From contig NC_092054.1 in NCBI RefSeq assembly GCF_003086295.3, forward strand, positions 37,579,294-37,643,293: a stretch of 64,000 nt of DNA. Reading direction: 5' to 3'. Below the pieces are notes generated by a model, which did not search any database, was not told where the DNA came from, and saw only the letters and a program-made list of their open reading frames with translations. This document shows positions 43,323 through 53,908 of the stretch, one piece after another. Position 1 is the first letter of the stretch; each line of letters begins with the position of its first letter. The stretch is from Arachis hypogaea. Taxonomy: Eukaryota; Streptophyta; Magnoliopsida; Fabales; Fabaceae. The position numbers and the translations under genes are program-made.

Positions 43323-44863
43323 TGGTGCACGAATTATGAATCACACTTTTCACAACTCGTACCACTGACCAGCAAGTGCACTGGGTCGTCCAAGTAATAC
43401 CTCACGTGAGTAAGGGTCAAATCCCACGGAGATTGTTGGTTTGAAGCAATCTATGGTTATCTTGTAAATCTTAGTCAGGAAGTCAATTATGTTTATCAGT
43501 TGAATTGCAAATAAACAATAGAGCATGGATTAAAGGTTACTTGTTATGTAGTAATGGAGAATATGTTGGAGTTTTGGAGATGCTTTGTCTTCTGAATCTC
43601 TGCTTTCCTCTGTCTTCTTGTTCACGCACGCACGTCCTCCTATGGCAAGTTGTGTGTTGGTGGATCACCGTTGTCAATGGCTACCTTCCATCCTTCCAGT
43701 GAAAACTACGCTCACGCGCTCTGTCACAGCACGGCTAATCACCGGTTGGTTCTCGATCCGGTTGGAATAGGATTTACTATCCTTTTGCGTCTGTCACTAA
43801 CGCCCAGCCTTCAGGAGTTTGCAGCTCGTCACAGTCATTCAATCCTTGAATCCTACTCTGAATACCACAGACAAGGTTTAGACTTTCCGGATTCTCATGA
43901 ATGCCGCCATCAGTTCTAGCTTATACCACGGAGATTCTGATTAAGGAATCTAAGAAATACTCATTCAATCGTATATAGAACGGAGGTGGTTGTCAGGCAC
44001 ACGTTCATGATTTGAGGAAGGTGATGAGTGTCACAGATCATCACCTCCATCACAGTTAAGCGCGAATGAACATCTTAGATAGGAACAAGCGTGTTTGAAT
44101 GGAAAACAGAAATACTTGCATTAATTCATCGAGACACAGCAGAGCTCCTCACCCCCAACAATGGGATTTAGAGACTCATGCCGTCAGAGAATACAAGGGT
44201 TTGATCTAAAATGTCATGAGATACAAAATAAGTCTCAAAAAGTTGTTTAAATACTAAACTAGTAGCCTAGGGTTACAAAAAGTGAGTAGACTATGCTGGA
44301 TGATGCAGAGATCCACTTCTGGGGCCCACTTGGTGTGTGTTGGGGCTGAGATTTAAGCAAGTCACGTGCATAGGCCATTTGTGGAGTTGAACGCCAGTTT
44401 TTGTGCCAGTTTGGGCGTTCAACTCCAGCTTTTGATCCTTTTCTGGCGCTGGACGCCAGAATTGGGCAGAGAACTGGTGTTGAACGCCAGTTTACGTCGT
44501 TTATTCTTGTGCAAAGTATGGACTATTATATATTGCTGGAAAGCCCTGGATGTCTAATTTTCAACGCAATTGGAAGCATGCCATTTCGAGTTCTGTAGCT
44601 CCAGAAAATCCACTTTGAGTTCAGGGAGGTCAGAATCCAACAGCATCAGCAGTCCTTTTTCAGCCTGAATCAGATTTTTGCTCAGCTCCTTCAATTTCAG
44701 CCAGAAAAATACCCGAAATTACAGAAAAATACACAACTCATAGTAAAGTCCAAAAATATAAATTTTTCCTAAAAACTAATGAAAATAGACTAAAAACTAA
44801 CTAGAACATACTCAAAACTATATGAAATTAACCCCAAAAAGCGTATAAAATATCCGCTCATCA
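43323..44863 (-). repeat. 5' LTR of element D (1541 bp)
   Basis: Partner of 32853-34393 with identical length. Contains the same three palindromes (near 44386-44493), one altered to CTGGTGTTGAACGCCAG. Confidence 0.97.
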
Positions 44864-45798
44864 CATTCCGAGAAGAAAATTACAAACTAAATAAGTCATC
44901 AATAGCCACCTCTCAAACTGCAGCTTCAGTCTATCAGGAAAAGGAACTACCAAGCAACAAAAACATGCCAAGTGGAAATCATCAAAGACATGACCTTTCT
45001 TCAGAATCAAACAAAGCCATTATCCCAAAAAGCTACAAAATCAAAATCAACAGAAACAGGCAACAACATGCAAAACCCTAAAGAGCTTTAACCATGAGGA
45101 AAAACACCCAGAGTATACATAAGGTTGAAAGAAAGCCAGAAAAAATACATCACAGTGAAAAACAAGCATAAGAATACGAAAAGGTTCAAGTTTTCCAAAA
45201 ACATGCACTCAAGCAAAACCAAAACTTTACCAAGAAATAAGAACAATGCAAGTACAAGGGAAGAACGACGAAAGAAGTAAAGAAACGGGAAGAAGAACCA
45301 ATCCGAAAAAGGAGAAAGCTCTGAAGAAATTGAAGACGGAAAGACGGAATCCGGAATTGCCTTCAAGGAAAGCACCAACAATCACCAATGGCGTCACAGA
45401 AAGAAGCGCAAAGACGCGAAAACAAAAATCCCAAAGGAACAAAGGAGTACGAACAAAATGGAAGAATAAAAGAGAAAAGGGGAAGTTACAGCGAGCAACA
45501 GTGAAGAGAAATAGAAAAGAGAAAGTTTTGATGCAATTCAAAAATAAAACGAGAAAGCGGGAGACAAAAAAATGGAACGTTAAGAAATTAATAGGGCATT
45601 AAAGACCCTTGCACGTTCCCAAGACAGGGAACACCAGTTTTCGAAGTAAAATAAAAAGAAGAAACGCTCCGTATTCAGAAGGGGTCTCTACACAAAAGAA
45701 GTCGACAAATGCTCGAGCTCGGCTTCTCCAGAGAAGGATTGAAGTCCTGAAACTAGGGACTCTACCTCCAAAGGAAGACCACGCTCATGCAGGGGCAC
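44864..45798 (-). promoter_or_regulatory. Element E: 5' flank of the antisense gene and PPT
   Basis: This is the part of E between D and the 3' LTR, and continues 32612-32847. It is the upstream region of the minus-strand gene. A block containing CTTGGGAACGTGC on the minus strand (45597-45625) is conserved in G (54065-54095). In both, a TATA-like TTTTTATTTT / TTTTTATATC lies some 20 bp upstream (E 45647-45658, G 54044-54053), suggesting a dedicated antisense promoter. GCAGGGGCAC (45789-45798) next to the LTR is the PPT candidate. The Lys/Arg-rich plus-strand frame at 45246-45602 looks like an antisense shadow. Confidence 0.5.
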
Positions 45799-46328
45799 TG
45801 TTCATACCCTGGGCCGAACTGTCCGACCCGGGATGTTTAAACTACAAGTCGACTGACCTCTTCAGGTCAGAACCATCCGACCTCTTCTCAAAGAGCTCGG
45901 CCAAATCACCAGGAAAGCCCAATAAGGGCCCAGACAGAGGAACATGACCCAAATCCAAAGGCAACCCAAGCCTATAGAGATAAGGGCGGTTCCCTTGAAG
46001 ATAAGATGACTTCACTTAAAGATAAGATAAAATAAGATAACTATCTTATCCCAAGGTCATCCCACACCATTATAAATACACTGGAGTACCCAGGTATAAC
46101 TCATACTCTGATTCTCCACAATACCTGTTTAATACCCTTGCTAACTTAAGCATCAGAGTCCCTTGCAGGTACCACCACCCTCGGGTGACAAAGGATCAGC
46201 AGCATAACCAGTCCAGCAAGTCGGACACGACAACTCCGGCCGCCACCCCCAGCCAGACATGTTATCTCCGACCAGTACAGAAGATCTCGTCCGAGATCGA
46301 CCCACAGTTTCAGGTAACCCTCGGAACC
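45799..46328 (+). repeat. 3' LTR of element E (530 bp)
   Basis: Same length as the 5' LTR. The last base pair of the expected ...GAACA end reads GAACC. Followed by the AAAGG target duplication. TATA at 46071-46078. Confidence 0.95.
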
Positions 46329-46333
46329 AAAGG

Positions 46334-46635
46334 CAAAAGCACAAATCAAAATGGCGCTAAAAAGTCATCCAAACAAACTATAAAAAGGTTCTCCATCGGA
46401 ACACTACCTAAAAAGTTGTTGGATGATGACTAAAAAGCCCGAGCAGTAAAGACAAACAAGTCGAAAGAAGCCTGAAATGTCCTCTCAACAAACTAAAAAG
46501 GGCAACACCAGACTCGCACAAGGAGAAGCTACTCAAGATCGACCAAAGTCAGGATGCTTGAGCACGACTTCCCCAAAGAGATCGAAGCTCTGAAATAACG
46601 ATCTCACGGAAAGGTCCGAACTCAAGTAAGGGCAC
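46334..46635. other. Element B 3' internal segment and PPT
   Basis: Sequence of B between the E insertion and the B right LTR. It has no gene; short CTAAAAAG-type repeats occur. GTAAGGGCAC at 46626-46635 abuts the LTR, like GCAGGGGCAC in E and G, and is the PPT candidate. B has no trace of the antisense gene found in E and G. Confidence 0.7.
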
Positions 46636-47267
46636 TGTTCATACATTGGTTCGAGCTATAAAGGACCGGGTTGGCCGACCTCTTAGAAGGTTGGCCCATG
46701 ACCGACCTCTTGGAAGGTTGGCCCATGACCGACCTCTTGGAAGGTTGGCCCACGACCAACCTCTTAGAAGGTTGGCCCATTACCGACCTCTTCACAAAGA
46801 GTTCAGCCAAATCGCTAGAAGAGCCTAAAGCAGGCCCAAACGAAGAAACACAGCCCAAATCTAAAGGCAGCCAAAGCCTAGAAAGATAAGGCGGTTCCCC
46901 TAAAAAGATAAGATGACTTCACTCAAAGATAAGATAAGATAACTATCTTATCTCCAGAAAGGTCATTCTACACTACTATAAATACACTAGAGCACCCAGG
47001 TATAACTCATACTCTGATTCTACTAAAAACCTGCCAAAAGCCCGTGCTAACTTAAGCATCGAAGTCTCTTGTAGGTACCACCACCCTCCGGTGATGAAGG
47101 ATCAGCAGCACCGCCAAGTCCAACAAATCGGACACAACAACTCCGATCCAACAAGTCGGACATGACAGCTCCGGCCACCAGATCCAACAAGTCGGACGCA
47201 ACAGCTCCGGCCGCCACCGCAGATCTCGTCCGAGATCAATCTACAGTTTCAGGTAATCCTCAAAATA
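46636..47267 (+). repeat. Right (3') LTR of element B (632 bp)
   Basis: TGTTCATACATTGG... to ...CCTCAAAATA. It starts with four or five GGTTGGCCCATGACCGACCTC-like direct repeats (46671-46790, about 24 bp period). TATA at 46977-46984. Followed by CTTAG, the duplicated target in A gag. Confidence 0.92.
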
Positions 47268-48565
47268 CTTAGAACTGAGGTTCAAACATTTAAGCAATTG
47301 GAGGGAGAATCACTCTATGAAGCATGAAAAAGATACAAGGGACTACTGAGAAAATGCCAACCCAACATGTTCACTAATTGGGTGCAACTTCAGATTTTTT
47401 ATGAAGGCATAACTCAAATATCAAGAAACTCATTAGACAATTCAGCAGGAGGTTCACTCCACATGAAAATTCCCAAAGAAGCAATGGAGCTCATTGAAAT
47501 TGTGGCTAACAACCAATACTTTTACTCTTCGGAGAGAAACATGAATATAAAGAAAGGTGTGTTGGAGCTTGATATCATCAGTGCTATCTTGGAGATGATG
47601 ATGAATAAGCGAATAGATGGGACGTAAGTGGCTACTGTCAATACACAACATTCAACTTATGATTCAAATGGAGTAAACTAAATTGAAGAGAATTTTGAAC
47701 TATGAGCAATCAAGCATGGAACAGGTCCATTTTATGAACAACACCTCCAAATCATCACACAATGATCCATATGAAGACACATTCAATCCTGAATAGAGGA
47801 ACCACCCAAATTTTAGGTGGGGAGGCCAACAAAACCAAGGACAAAGGAGTGGTAATACCAACAACAACAACTTTTGCAAGACTAACAATTTCAAACAACT
47901 ATCCACTAACCAAAACCAATTTAGAAACTCACAAAATGTACCCTTCCAAAACACCTCTCACAACTCCCAGAACAACTTTGCCACACCTCCACTTAACTTA
48001 CAAAACACCCACCCCAATGTCTCAAACAACTTTCACCAAGCACAGCCATACCCCACACAACCACATCTAGATTCTCAGAGGATTTTTAATCTTGAACTGA
48101 TAATGGAAAAAATCATATAGAGTCAAGATATGGCAAGTAAAAGTCAAGAGATGGAAAGCAAAAATCAAGAAGCATTTATGAAGAATCAAGAGATGGTGAG
48201 TAAAAATCAAGAGGCATCCATAAGATCTTGAAAGACAAATGGGGCAGATGGCTAAACAAATTGCTCAAAGGCCAACAAATGCCTTCCCGAGTGACACACT
48301 CCCCAATCCTAAGGAAGAATGCAAAGCCATACACTTGAGGAGTGGGAAGATAGTGGGAGAAGAAGTAGAGGATGTTAACAAGCAAGACAAAGAAAAAGAG
48401 AAGAATGATGAGAAAGAAAACAAGGGGAATTATGATTCACAAGTCTCTAAGAAGGAGAAAATGACCCCTGAACCCCAACCATACAAGAAGAAGGAAGAAG
48501 TAAAATCGTATGTCCCTAAGCTTTCCTATCCACAAAGGTTACACAAGGAGATGAGAGATAAATAA
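47268..48565 (+). pseudogene. gag: Element A gag, 3' part, and pre-protease linker
   Basis: It resumes the gag frame after B (TEVQTFKQ...), matching the same place in the C protein. A TGA near 47326 and a TAA at 47625-47627 break it. Open part 47367-47627 (NWVQLQIFYEGI, DNSAGGSLHMK). Then an Asn/Gln-rich linker with Gln-Asn repeats and a minisatellite encoding KSQEM/KNQEA units (48120-48230), a stop near 48228, and an open segment at 48239-48565 (FPSDTLPNPKEECKAIHLRS). Non-functional capsid gene. Confidence 0.85.
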
Positions 48566-49318
48566 TTCCCAAAGTTTCTGGAAATTTTTCGAAAACTCCA
48601 AATCAACATCCCACTTACTGAGGCCTTAGAACAAATGTCATTGTATGCTAAGTTCCTCAAGAAACTCATTACAAATAAGAGAAGCTGGAAGGAAAAAGAG
48701 ATTGTGGTTCTCACACAAGAATGCAATGCCATCATCCAAAGAGGTTTATCCCCAAAGCTTAAGGACCCTGGGAGCTTTCTTATCCCTTGCACAATTGGTG
48801 ACATGACAATAGAAAGAACACTTTGTGATCTAGGTGCAGGCATCAATCTAATGCCCCTTTCTATGATGAAAAAGATGCTCATAGGGGATGTTAAACCAAC
48901 AAGGATGTCTTTGCAACTTCCTGACAGATCCCTTAAGATTCTTAATGGAGTGGTAGAGAACTTGCTAGTGAAGGTTAGAGAGCTCATCTTTCCAGCTGAT
49001 TTTGTGATACTTGATGTGGAAGATGAGGGAAGCAATCCAATCATACTAGGAAGAACCTTTCTAGCTACTGCTAGAGACCTAATTGATGTTGAGAAAGGTG
49101 AGCTAGTACTCAATTTCTTCAAAGCCATGCAATATCCAGATGAGATGGAAAATTGCATGAGAATTGATGTGATGGACACCTTGGTTGAAGAAGTTCTTGA
49201 AGCTAGCAATGGTGAAAATTATGTGGAGGAAGTCCACAGTATCCAAGTGAAAGAGGAAGAAGAGACACAAGCTATTGAACAGCCACAAGAATGCAAGGAT
49301 GATGAACCACCAAAATAA
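48566..49318 (+). pseudogene. pol: Element A protease region
   Basis: Open mostly from 48635. Pre-protease: LTQECNAIIQRGLSPKLKDP. Active-site box LCDLGAGINLMP (Asp at about 48828), flap/strand region PADFVILDVEDEG and IILGRTFLATARDLIDVEKG. Same DLGA variant as in C and D, so the variant is a lineage trait. Ends at TAA 49316-49318, after which RT homology starts in frame. Confidence 0.85.
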
Positions 49319-50997
49319 AAGCTGAAACCTCTACCTCTAAGCCTCAAATATGTCTTTTTTGGTATTGGGAAAACATTTCCAGTAATCATCAGTTCTGCTC
49401 TAAATGCACAAGAGGAGGAAGAGTTGCTAGAAGTGCTGATAACACACAAGAGTGCAATAGGCTAGATGATTGGAGACTTTAAGGGTATAAGCCCCACTGT
49501 TTGTATGCACAAGATACTATTAGAAGAAGACTCCAAGCCTATGGTGTAACCCCAAAGAAGGCTCAATCCTACAATAAAAGAAGTAGTCCAGAAGGAAGTC
49601 ATGAAACCAAGGGATGCAGGGATCATAATCCCATCTCAGACAGCCCATGGATTAGCCCCGTTTAAGTAGTACCAAAGAAGGGTGGCATCACAGTGATTTT
49701 CAATGACAAGGATGAACTCATCCCCACAAGGACAGTGATTGGGTGGAGGATGTGTATAGACTATAGGAGATTAAATAGTGTTACAAGGAAGGACCATTTC
49801 TCTTTATCCTTCATTGACCAAATGCTGAAAAGGTTGGCAGGCCATGCTTTCTATTGCTTTCTTGATAGTTATTCAGGGTACAATCAAATAGTGATAGATT
49901 CCAATGATCAAGAGAAGACATCATTCACCTTCCAAAGATGCAAGCTCTCAATTTTTTTAGACATGGTAGAATGTATTGAAGTTTTTATGGATGGTTTTTT
50001 TTTTGTTTGATGATTCATTTAACACTTGCTTGCACCACCTTACCTTAGTTTTGAGACGTTGTCAAGAGACTAACTTAGTTTTAAATTAGAAAAAATGCTA
50101 TTTCATGGTCTCTGAGGGGATTGTCCATGGCCATAAAATCTCAAACAAAGGTATAAAAGTAGTAAGGCAAAAGTTGTGATCATTGAAAAACTTCCTTTGT
50201 CCACAAATGCAAAGGCAATAAGAAGCTTCTTAGGACATGTTGGCTTTTACCAAAGATTCATCAAAGATTTTTTAAAAATAGCCATGCCACTAAGCAATTT
50301 GTTGGTGGCTGACACACAATTTGTCTTTGATGATAATTGCAAGCATGCATTTGAAGCTCTTAAAGCTAAGCTTACTACAGCACCAATAGTTACACCCCCT
50401 GATGGGGAACTTTCCTTTGAACTGATGTATGATGCAAGTGACTTTACAATTGGTGCTGTATTGAGACAAAGGAAGGAAAAGTTGCACCATGTGATCTACT
50501 ATGCAAGCAAGGTGTTAAATAAAGACCAAAGAAACTGCACTACAACTGAGAATGAGTTACTAGCGGTAGTCTATGCCTTTGATAAGTTCAGGTCATACTT
50601 GATTGGGTCTAAAATTATTGTATACACTGACCATGCTGCCCTCAAGTATCTCATATCAAAACAGGATGCAAAGCCTAAGCTCATTCGATGGGTACTACTT
50701 CTAAAAGAGTTTGACATAGAGATCAGAGATAGAAAGGGAAGTGAGAATCAAGTGGCAGATCACTTATCAATGCTTCCACAAGAGAGCAACAAAAATCCAT
50801 CACCACCTGTAAATAAGAGATTTCCTGATGAACACATTTCCATGATTCAACAAGCACCTTGGTTTGTAGACATTACAAACTACAAGGTGGAAAGGAGAAT
50901 TCTACAAGAATATATAAAGCAACAAATAAAAAAAAATTTAAATAATACTAAACAATTCTTGTGGGATGAACCATTTCTATTCAAATGGAATAATTAG
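49319..50997 (+). pseudogene. pol: Element A reverse transcriptase and RNase H
   Basis: Early part is full of stops. 49693-50010 holds GWRMCIDYRRLNSVTRKDHF and SGYNQIVIDSNDQEKTSF, then jumps directly to FQRCKLSIF. The PFGLCNAPAT segment, about 20 codons, is deleted. The catalytic box reads FMDGF (49984-49998) instead of FMDDF. From 50176 the thumb and RNase H are open ([62 protein letters not shown]). The polymerase is dead twice over. Confidence 0.88.
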
Positions 50998-51534
50998 AAG
51001 ATGTGTAGCTGAGGAGGAAATCAAAGACATCCGATGGCATTATCATAGATCAAGCTTTGGAGGACACTTTGGTGCTGAGAGAACAGCTACAAAAGTACTT
51101 TAAAGTGGGTTCTACTGGCCATCAATTTTCAAAGATGCATGAGAGTTTGTGAAGCATTGCAATGCATGTCAGAGAGTGGGGAATCTGTTAAGGAAGAATG
51201 AAATGCCTCGAAAGTATATTTTGGAGGTAGAATTGTTTGATGTGTGGGGAATAGACTTTATGGGTCCATTTCCTCCATCACATTCATACAAAGATATACT
51301 AGTGGTAGTGGACTATATGTCAAAATGGGTGGAAGCAATTGTCACCACCACCAATGATGCTAATGTAGTCCTCCAATTCATGTGAAAAAAATATCTTCAC
51401 TAGGTTTGGTGTGCCAAAGAGCTTGATAAGTGATGGAGGGTAGTTATTTTTGCAACAAACACTTGAATACCCTCCTCCAAAGGTAGGGAGTGACTCACAA
51501 AATTGCAACACAATACCACCGATGAGTCCATATT
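50998..51534 (+). pseudogene. pol: Element A integrase, truncated
   Basis: Zinc module HYHRSSFGGHFGAER ... CNACQR with stops between; catalytic part [17 protein letters not shown] and [10 protein letters not shown], then SDGG. The homology decays through frameshifts and ends near GVTHKIATQYH, where element I starts. The catalytic Glu is not present in this window. Confidence 0.85.
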
Positions 51535-53127
51535 TGATGGTATATTTTGACTCAATTTGGATGGATTCTAGCACATGAACTCACACTTAAGCACCAAAAT
51601 AGCATACTTTTGTGTTTGATCCCTAATTTGATCCTAAATGTGAAAACATGCATTTTAATGCTTAAATTAGTGATTTCTAATCCCACTTTTATGTCATTCG
51701 ATGCCGTGATATGGTTTGTGAGTGATTTCGGGCCTTGAGGGCAAGAATGGATGGGCAAAAGTGAAAGAAAACATGTGCAAGGGAGAAAACATGAAGAAAA
51801 CAAGGAAAGCACACACAGCAAAGTGTGCGTGCGCACAACCATGCGTGCGCGCGCACAAGCAAGAATTTTATGTGTGCGTACGCACGCACCTATGCGTACG
51901 CATGAACCTATGCATACGCACAGGTCAATTTTCAGCCGAGTGTGCAGACGCACACGTCTGTGCGTCCGCACAGGACCCAACACGTGATTTCATTAATGAA
52001 ACACGTGACTCACATTTTCTGAGGCCTTTTGGGCCATTTTGGAAGGCTGGAAGGCTGAAATGGAAGGCTATATAAGGGGGATATCAACACATTTGATAGA
52101 CATTAGGACTTAGATTTTATTTTTCCTTAGTTTCATATAGTAGCAGTAGGAGTAAGAGTAGTGTAGCTTTGCTCTCTTAGGGTTTAATTTCCATTTCTAT
52201 TGTAGCATTTTATAGAAGCTTCTCTCTTGGATTTTGCATCATTAATTGTAAGTACACTTTAATTCCTCTTTAATTACATTGTCTTTATTTTCATTTTCTT
52301 TGGTTCAAGCACTTTGCTTATAATTGCAATTATGAGTTCTTGAAATTTTGATTAATGAATTTAATGTTTCATGCTCTCTTTATGCTTGTTTGGATGTTTA
52401 TTGTTAATTTTATGCACAGTTGGTTATAGCTTTCTATTTTTCTTTACAATTTTCCATGCTTTACTTTCATGCACACAAGGTGTTTGTGAAAATAACAACC
52501 TTAGTTTTTGAGTAGATTTTCCCACCTTGACTTGTGGATTGAGTTCCTAGGATGCTAGAGTCATAATGTTCGATATTTAGTGGTAATTCTTGGGTAGTTA
52601 GTTGACTCTTGTTTCGATTGACGCTAGCCTTTTATCAATTAGTTTGGTAAGTTGGTTAGGACTTATGGATTAAGGTCAATTATGCTTGTTTGACTTACTC
52701 TTCCATGGTTGGGATTGACTAGGCGAGATTGACTCATGATAATTACCATAGTTGTGGTTATGGCAATGATAGGATTCCTTGGATCCTCATTCCCAAGTCA
52801 AGGCCTCTTTATTGCATTTTCACTAGTTTTGATCCTATTTACCTTTGCTTGCGTTAATTACAATTTTGAGCATTCCTTAGTTCTTTTATTTCTCAAGTTC
52901 TTTTAATCTTTCATTTCTTGCTTGAAAACCCATTTTCCCTCACAACCAAAAGAAATAAAATTTCAATTGCATCCTAGGGAGAACGACCCGAGGTTTCATT
53001 ACTCTCGGTTATTTTATATTGATTCTATTATTTGATAGTGAGAATTCGTTGTTGGTTTAGACTATGCTACGAATGAATTGATTCTTGCTTTGATTGATTC
53101 TAAACCGGCGAAAAATTCTCTTTGTCA
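51535..53127 (+). repeat. 5' LTR of element I
   Basis: A 1.59 kb segment starting TGATGGTATATTTTG inside A integrase and ending CTTTGTCA just before a tRNA-Asp-type PBS. TATA candidate TATATAAG at 52069-52076. The CG-rich palindrome array lies upstream of the TATA, as in the other LTRs. The boundary is inferred because the second LTR is not in the window; the five bases before it are ATATT. Confidence 0.7.
51821..51974. repeat. GTGCGTACGCAC palindrome array (LTR of I)
   Basis: Repeated short palindromes: GTGCGTGCGCAC, TGCGTGCGCGCGCACA, GTGCGTACGCAC, ATGCGTACGCAT, TATGCATACGCA, TGTGCGTCCGCACA. The same motif class (GCGTACGC) occurs in the LTR of element A and is the hAT target site there. Confidence 0.88.
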
Positions 53128-53131
53128 AATT

Positions 53132-53356
53132 TGGCGTCGTTGCTGGCGAGTTGCAATGGTGTATGTTTTTGGCTATTGTATATATGTTAATATATAAATA
53201 GCTTGCTTTTTAGTTGTCTTTGTTGATGGTTAGGATTGGGATCCCAGAGGACGTCGGACATTCAAGCATTTGGTGGGGAAGTCAAGCACAAGCCACCATA
53301 GCAAGGGTTCTCCCAATTGTCTAACTTAAAGACATTAAATAAAAGTGCTTGGTAAC
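53132..53356 (+). promoter_or_regulatory. PBS and leader of element I
   Basis: TGGCGTCGTTGCTGGCG (53132-53148) matches the tRNA-Asp complement at 14 of 17 positions and fixes orientation. The following leader (to 53356) contains no gene and is cut by element G. Confidence 0.65.
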
Positions 53357-53898
53357 TGTTCCGAGGGTTACCTGAAACTGTAGATCGATCTCAGACGAGA
53401 TCTTCTGTGCTGGTCGGAGATGACGTGTCCGACTGGTGGGTGGCGGCCGGAGTTGTCATGTCCGACTTGTTGGACTGGATGCGCTGCTGATCCTTCGTCA
53501 CCGGAGGGTGGTGGTACCTGCAAGGGACTCTGATGCTTAAGTTAGCAAGAGTATTAAGCAGGTTTTTAGTAGAATCAAAGTATGAGTTATACCTGGGTGC
53601 TCCAGTGTATTTATAATAGTGTGGAGTGACCTTCTTAGATAAGATAAGTTAGTTATTTTATCTTATCTTATCTTATCTTTGAGTGAGGTCAGCTTGTCTT
53701 CAAGGGAACCGCCCTTCTCTCTGTAGGCTTGGGATGCCTTTGGATTTGGGTCGTATCCCTTAAGTTGGGCCCCTTTTTGGGCTTTCCTGTCGATTAGGCC
53801 GAGCTCTTTGAGTAGAGGTCAGATAGCCTGACCTGAAGAGGTTAGTCGCTTTGTTACTGAACATCCCGGATCGGATAGCTCGACCCAGGGTGTGAACA
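53357..53898 (-). repeat. 3' LTR of element G (542 bp)
   Basis: TGTTCACACC...CCTCGGAACA on the minus strand, homologous to the E and B LTRs. The GATAAG/CTTATC inverted-repeat cluster (53635-53682) and TATA (53608-53615, minus) keep the same spacing. The five bases before it are GTAAC; the partner LTR is beyond the window. Confidence 0.93.
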
Positions 53899-53908
53899 GT
53901 GCCCCTGC
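53899..53908 (-). promoter_or_regulatory. Polypurine-tract candidate of element G
   Basis: GCAGGGGCAC on the minus strand abuts the 3' LTR, identical to the tract at the 3' LTR of E (45789-45798). Confidence 0.7.

Larger units (their letters stand above)
32853..44863 (-). mobile_element. Element D: complete 12-kb Athila-like retrotransposon
   Basis: 12,011 bp, with exact 1541 bp LTRs and an exact 5 bp duplication CATTC (32848-32852 and 44864-44868). PBS at 43300-43316, PPT-like tract at 34394-34407. One gag-pol frame on the minus strand carries several nonsense codons but no frameshift that I can see, and an intact accessory ORF follows. The LTRs differ at about 29 positions by my manual count (roughly 2%) with no indel, so insertion is recent and it is the youngest dated layer of the nest. 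It resembles the large Athila-type families of peanut; FIDEL is a candidate name to compare, from memory. Confidence 0.97.
23588..46328 (+). mobile_element. Element E: Tat-like retrotransposon with antisense gene
   Basis: The LTRs are both exactly 530 bp. The target duplication AAAGG lies at 23583-23587 and 46329-46333. It contains PBS, gag, protease, RT, RNase H and integrase on the plus strand, then a hairpin array, then a gene on the minus strand, then the 3' LTR. Element D interrupts it at 32852, in the 5' flank of the antisense gene. Multiple stops and frameshifts and a mutated RT active site make it inactive. Confidence 0.95.
7869..47267 (+). mobile_element. Element B: Tat-like deletion derivative, inserted in A gag
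   Basis: The ends TATTC...(A)ATA correspond to TGTTC...GAACA in relatives. The 5 bp target duplication CTTAG lies at 7864-7868 and 47268-47272. The LTRs are both 632 bp once element C and one GTTGG are removed from the left one. The internal region has a PBS, a decayed gag, a fused RNase H remnant, an integrase tail and tandem arrays, but lacks protease, RT catalytic core and integrase catalytic core. It hosts C in its left LTR and E in its 3' region. Confidence 0.92.
3840..51534 (+). mobile_element. Element A: old Athila-like retrotransposon, host of the nest
   Basis: A reads left to right: 5' LTR (3840-7027), PBS (7034-7050), gag start (7300-7863), then a 39.4 kb insertion (element B with its nested content), gag resuming at 47268, protease, reverse transcriptase, RNase H and an integrase cut at 51534. 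The gag reading frame continues exactly across B once one copy of the CTTAG duplication is discounted. Many stops, a deletion in RT and a degenerate PBS show that it is old and inactive. Its 3' LTR is not in the window, probably displaced by element I and what is nested in it. Confidence 0.85.

Noticed and set aside
45246..45602. Lys/Arg-rich 118-codon plus-strand frame in E
   Set aside because: Composition-driven frame opposite to the 5' flank of the antisense gene; no counterpart conserved in G, no domain.
51722..52075. Cys/Arg/His-rich frames over the palindrome array of element I
   Set aside because: Produced by the GTGCGTACGCAC repeats; no zinc-finger spacing and located in LTR sequence.
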